Assembly (NCBI GenBank): GCA_963575745.1
Contig: CAUYUJ010020724.1
Location: 87,501 to 110,000, forward strand
Reading direction: 5' to 3'
DNA from: Prorocentrum cordatum
Lineage: Eukaryota > Sar > Dinophyceae > Prorocentrales > Prorocentraceae
Length of the DNA: 22,500 nucleotides
Shown here piece after piece: positions 22,146 through 22,500 of the stretch; the stretch's first letter is position 1; each line of letters starts with the position of its first letter. The translations under genes and the position numbers were made by a program. Below the pieces are notes generated by a model. The model had not been told where the DNA came from. It saw only the letters and a list, made by a program, of their open reading frames with translations, and made no database searches.

Positions 22146-22500
22146 CGATACTATGTCCTCAAACTGGGTGGGGCTCAGCGCGCACAGTGCACTAGCCGCC
22201 TGCAGCCTCTGGATCTTGGTCTGCATCTGCTTGCGAGCGGCGGCGAGGTGCTGCGCCTACCTGGCCGCGGCCCCCCACGCACGCGCCGCGTCGCCCAGTT
22301 GCAGTCTGACCGCAGGCGGCTTCCACTGTCGGGCCGCCCACTTCGTGCGAACAGCACCTCCTCTTCCACTCCGTCGCAACCGATCCTTACCCGTGGCATC
22401 CCACCGAGCGAGCAGCTCATTCCCGGTCTCCAGTAGGACAGCGTCCCACGCTACCTGTTTGTCTGCCTGGCTGCTCGCGATCTGGATGAGCTCATGGACT
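22146..22500 (-). pseudogene. LINE pre-RT region, partial at right edge
   Basis: A minus-strand frame enters from the right edge, reading ELIQIASSQADKQVAWDAV and continuing through a TAG (22258-22260) to LSPTQFEDIVSFF. After the A7 run at 22139-22145 the sense continues in another frame (IELQALFQRILRKSDTLK) into the RT. No domain is recognised here; it is the linker usually found between endonuclease and RT in LINEs. Confidence 0.6.

Larger units (their letters stand above)
18570..22500 (-). mobile_element. Degenerate non-LTR retrotransposon (LINE), continuing past the right edge
   Basis: Minus-strand pieces form a LINE ORF2 C-terminal half in the expected order: pre-RT region (22146-22500), RT (20323-22138), zinc-knuckle and RNase H (19243-20235), Cys-rich tail (18570-19337). 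Most pieces share one reading frame, broken by a TAG at 22258-22260, a frameshift at an A7 run (22139-22145), a TAG at 20323-20325, a G24 tract (20266-20289), TGAs at 19657-19659 and 19570-19572, and a frameshift near 19290. It looks inactive. The endonuclease domain and 5' end would lie beyond the window. Confidence 0.88.

Noticed and set aside
1-22500. tRNA or rRNA genes
   Set aside because: I saw no cloverleaf-like sequence with A and B box motifs and no rRNA-like block; a covariance search would be needed to exclude short RNAs.

Overview
The window looks like nuclear DNA of a dinoflagellate (inference). It is GC-rich and carries no recognisable host gene. It holds a Copia-type pol of the kind common in dinoflagellates, a LINE with a C-terminal RNase H, satellite DNA, and an LTR segment resembling the dinoflagellate spliced leader. 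I cannot name the genus.

Bases 651-16937 are one very large LTR retrotransposon (about 16.3 kb) on the minus strand. Two 285-bp LTRs (16653-16937 = 5' LTR, 651-935 = 3' LTR) differ at 7 sites by eye and are flanked by the 5-bp duplication AGGGA. An initiator-tRNA-Met-like primer-binding site lies 1 nt inside the 5' LTR. Five long reading frames follow in coding order: (1) Gag with a transmembrane-like segment, an arginine-rich stretch and a CCHC knuckle; (2) a protein with a complete-looking Tpt1/KptA RNA 2'-phosphotransferase domain; (3) a RING-H2 finger plus a retropepsin-like protease; (4) a C5-methyltransferase-like domain, a zinc module and a DDE integrase; (5) Copia reverse transcriptase and RNase H. 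The segments are separated by two in-frame stops (TAA 13885-13887, TGA 7634-7636) and three frame changes, all in the -1 direction. Later segments lack a sensible ATG at their 5' edge. Together they read like one polyprotein of roughly 5,200 residues, either recoded or recently damaged.

About 50 tiny hairpins (consensus GCGGG-TNNC-CCCGC on the plus strand) are scattered through the element, nearly all inside the coding frames and in one orientation. Their stems covary (GCGGG/CCCGC, GCGGA/TCCGC, GCGGC/GCCGC, GCGAG/CTCGC), so the encoded peptide changes (AGPPA, AEPSA, AAPAA, SEETR) while base pairing is kept. I saw none in the flanks or the LINE. These hairpins and the Tpt1 domain are the most novel features.

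To the right lie a stretch of CCAAGAGG motifs (16943-17319), a CAGCW pentamer satellite (17320-17460), ten copies of a 79-bp minisatellite arranged partly as a three-unit higher-order repeat (17483-18281), and a decayed LINE on the minus strand (18570 to beyond 22500). The LINE keeps RT, zinc-knuckle, RNase H and Cys-rich C-terminal regions but has several stops, frameshifts and a G24 tract. Bases 1-645 hold degenerate CTTCCGCC repeats and no gene I can support.
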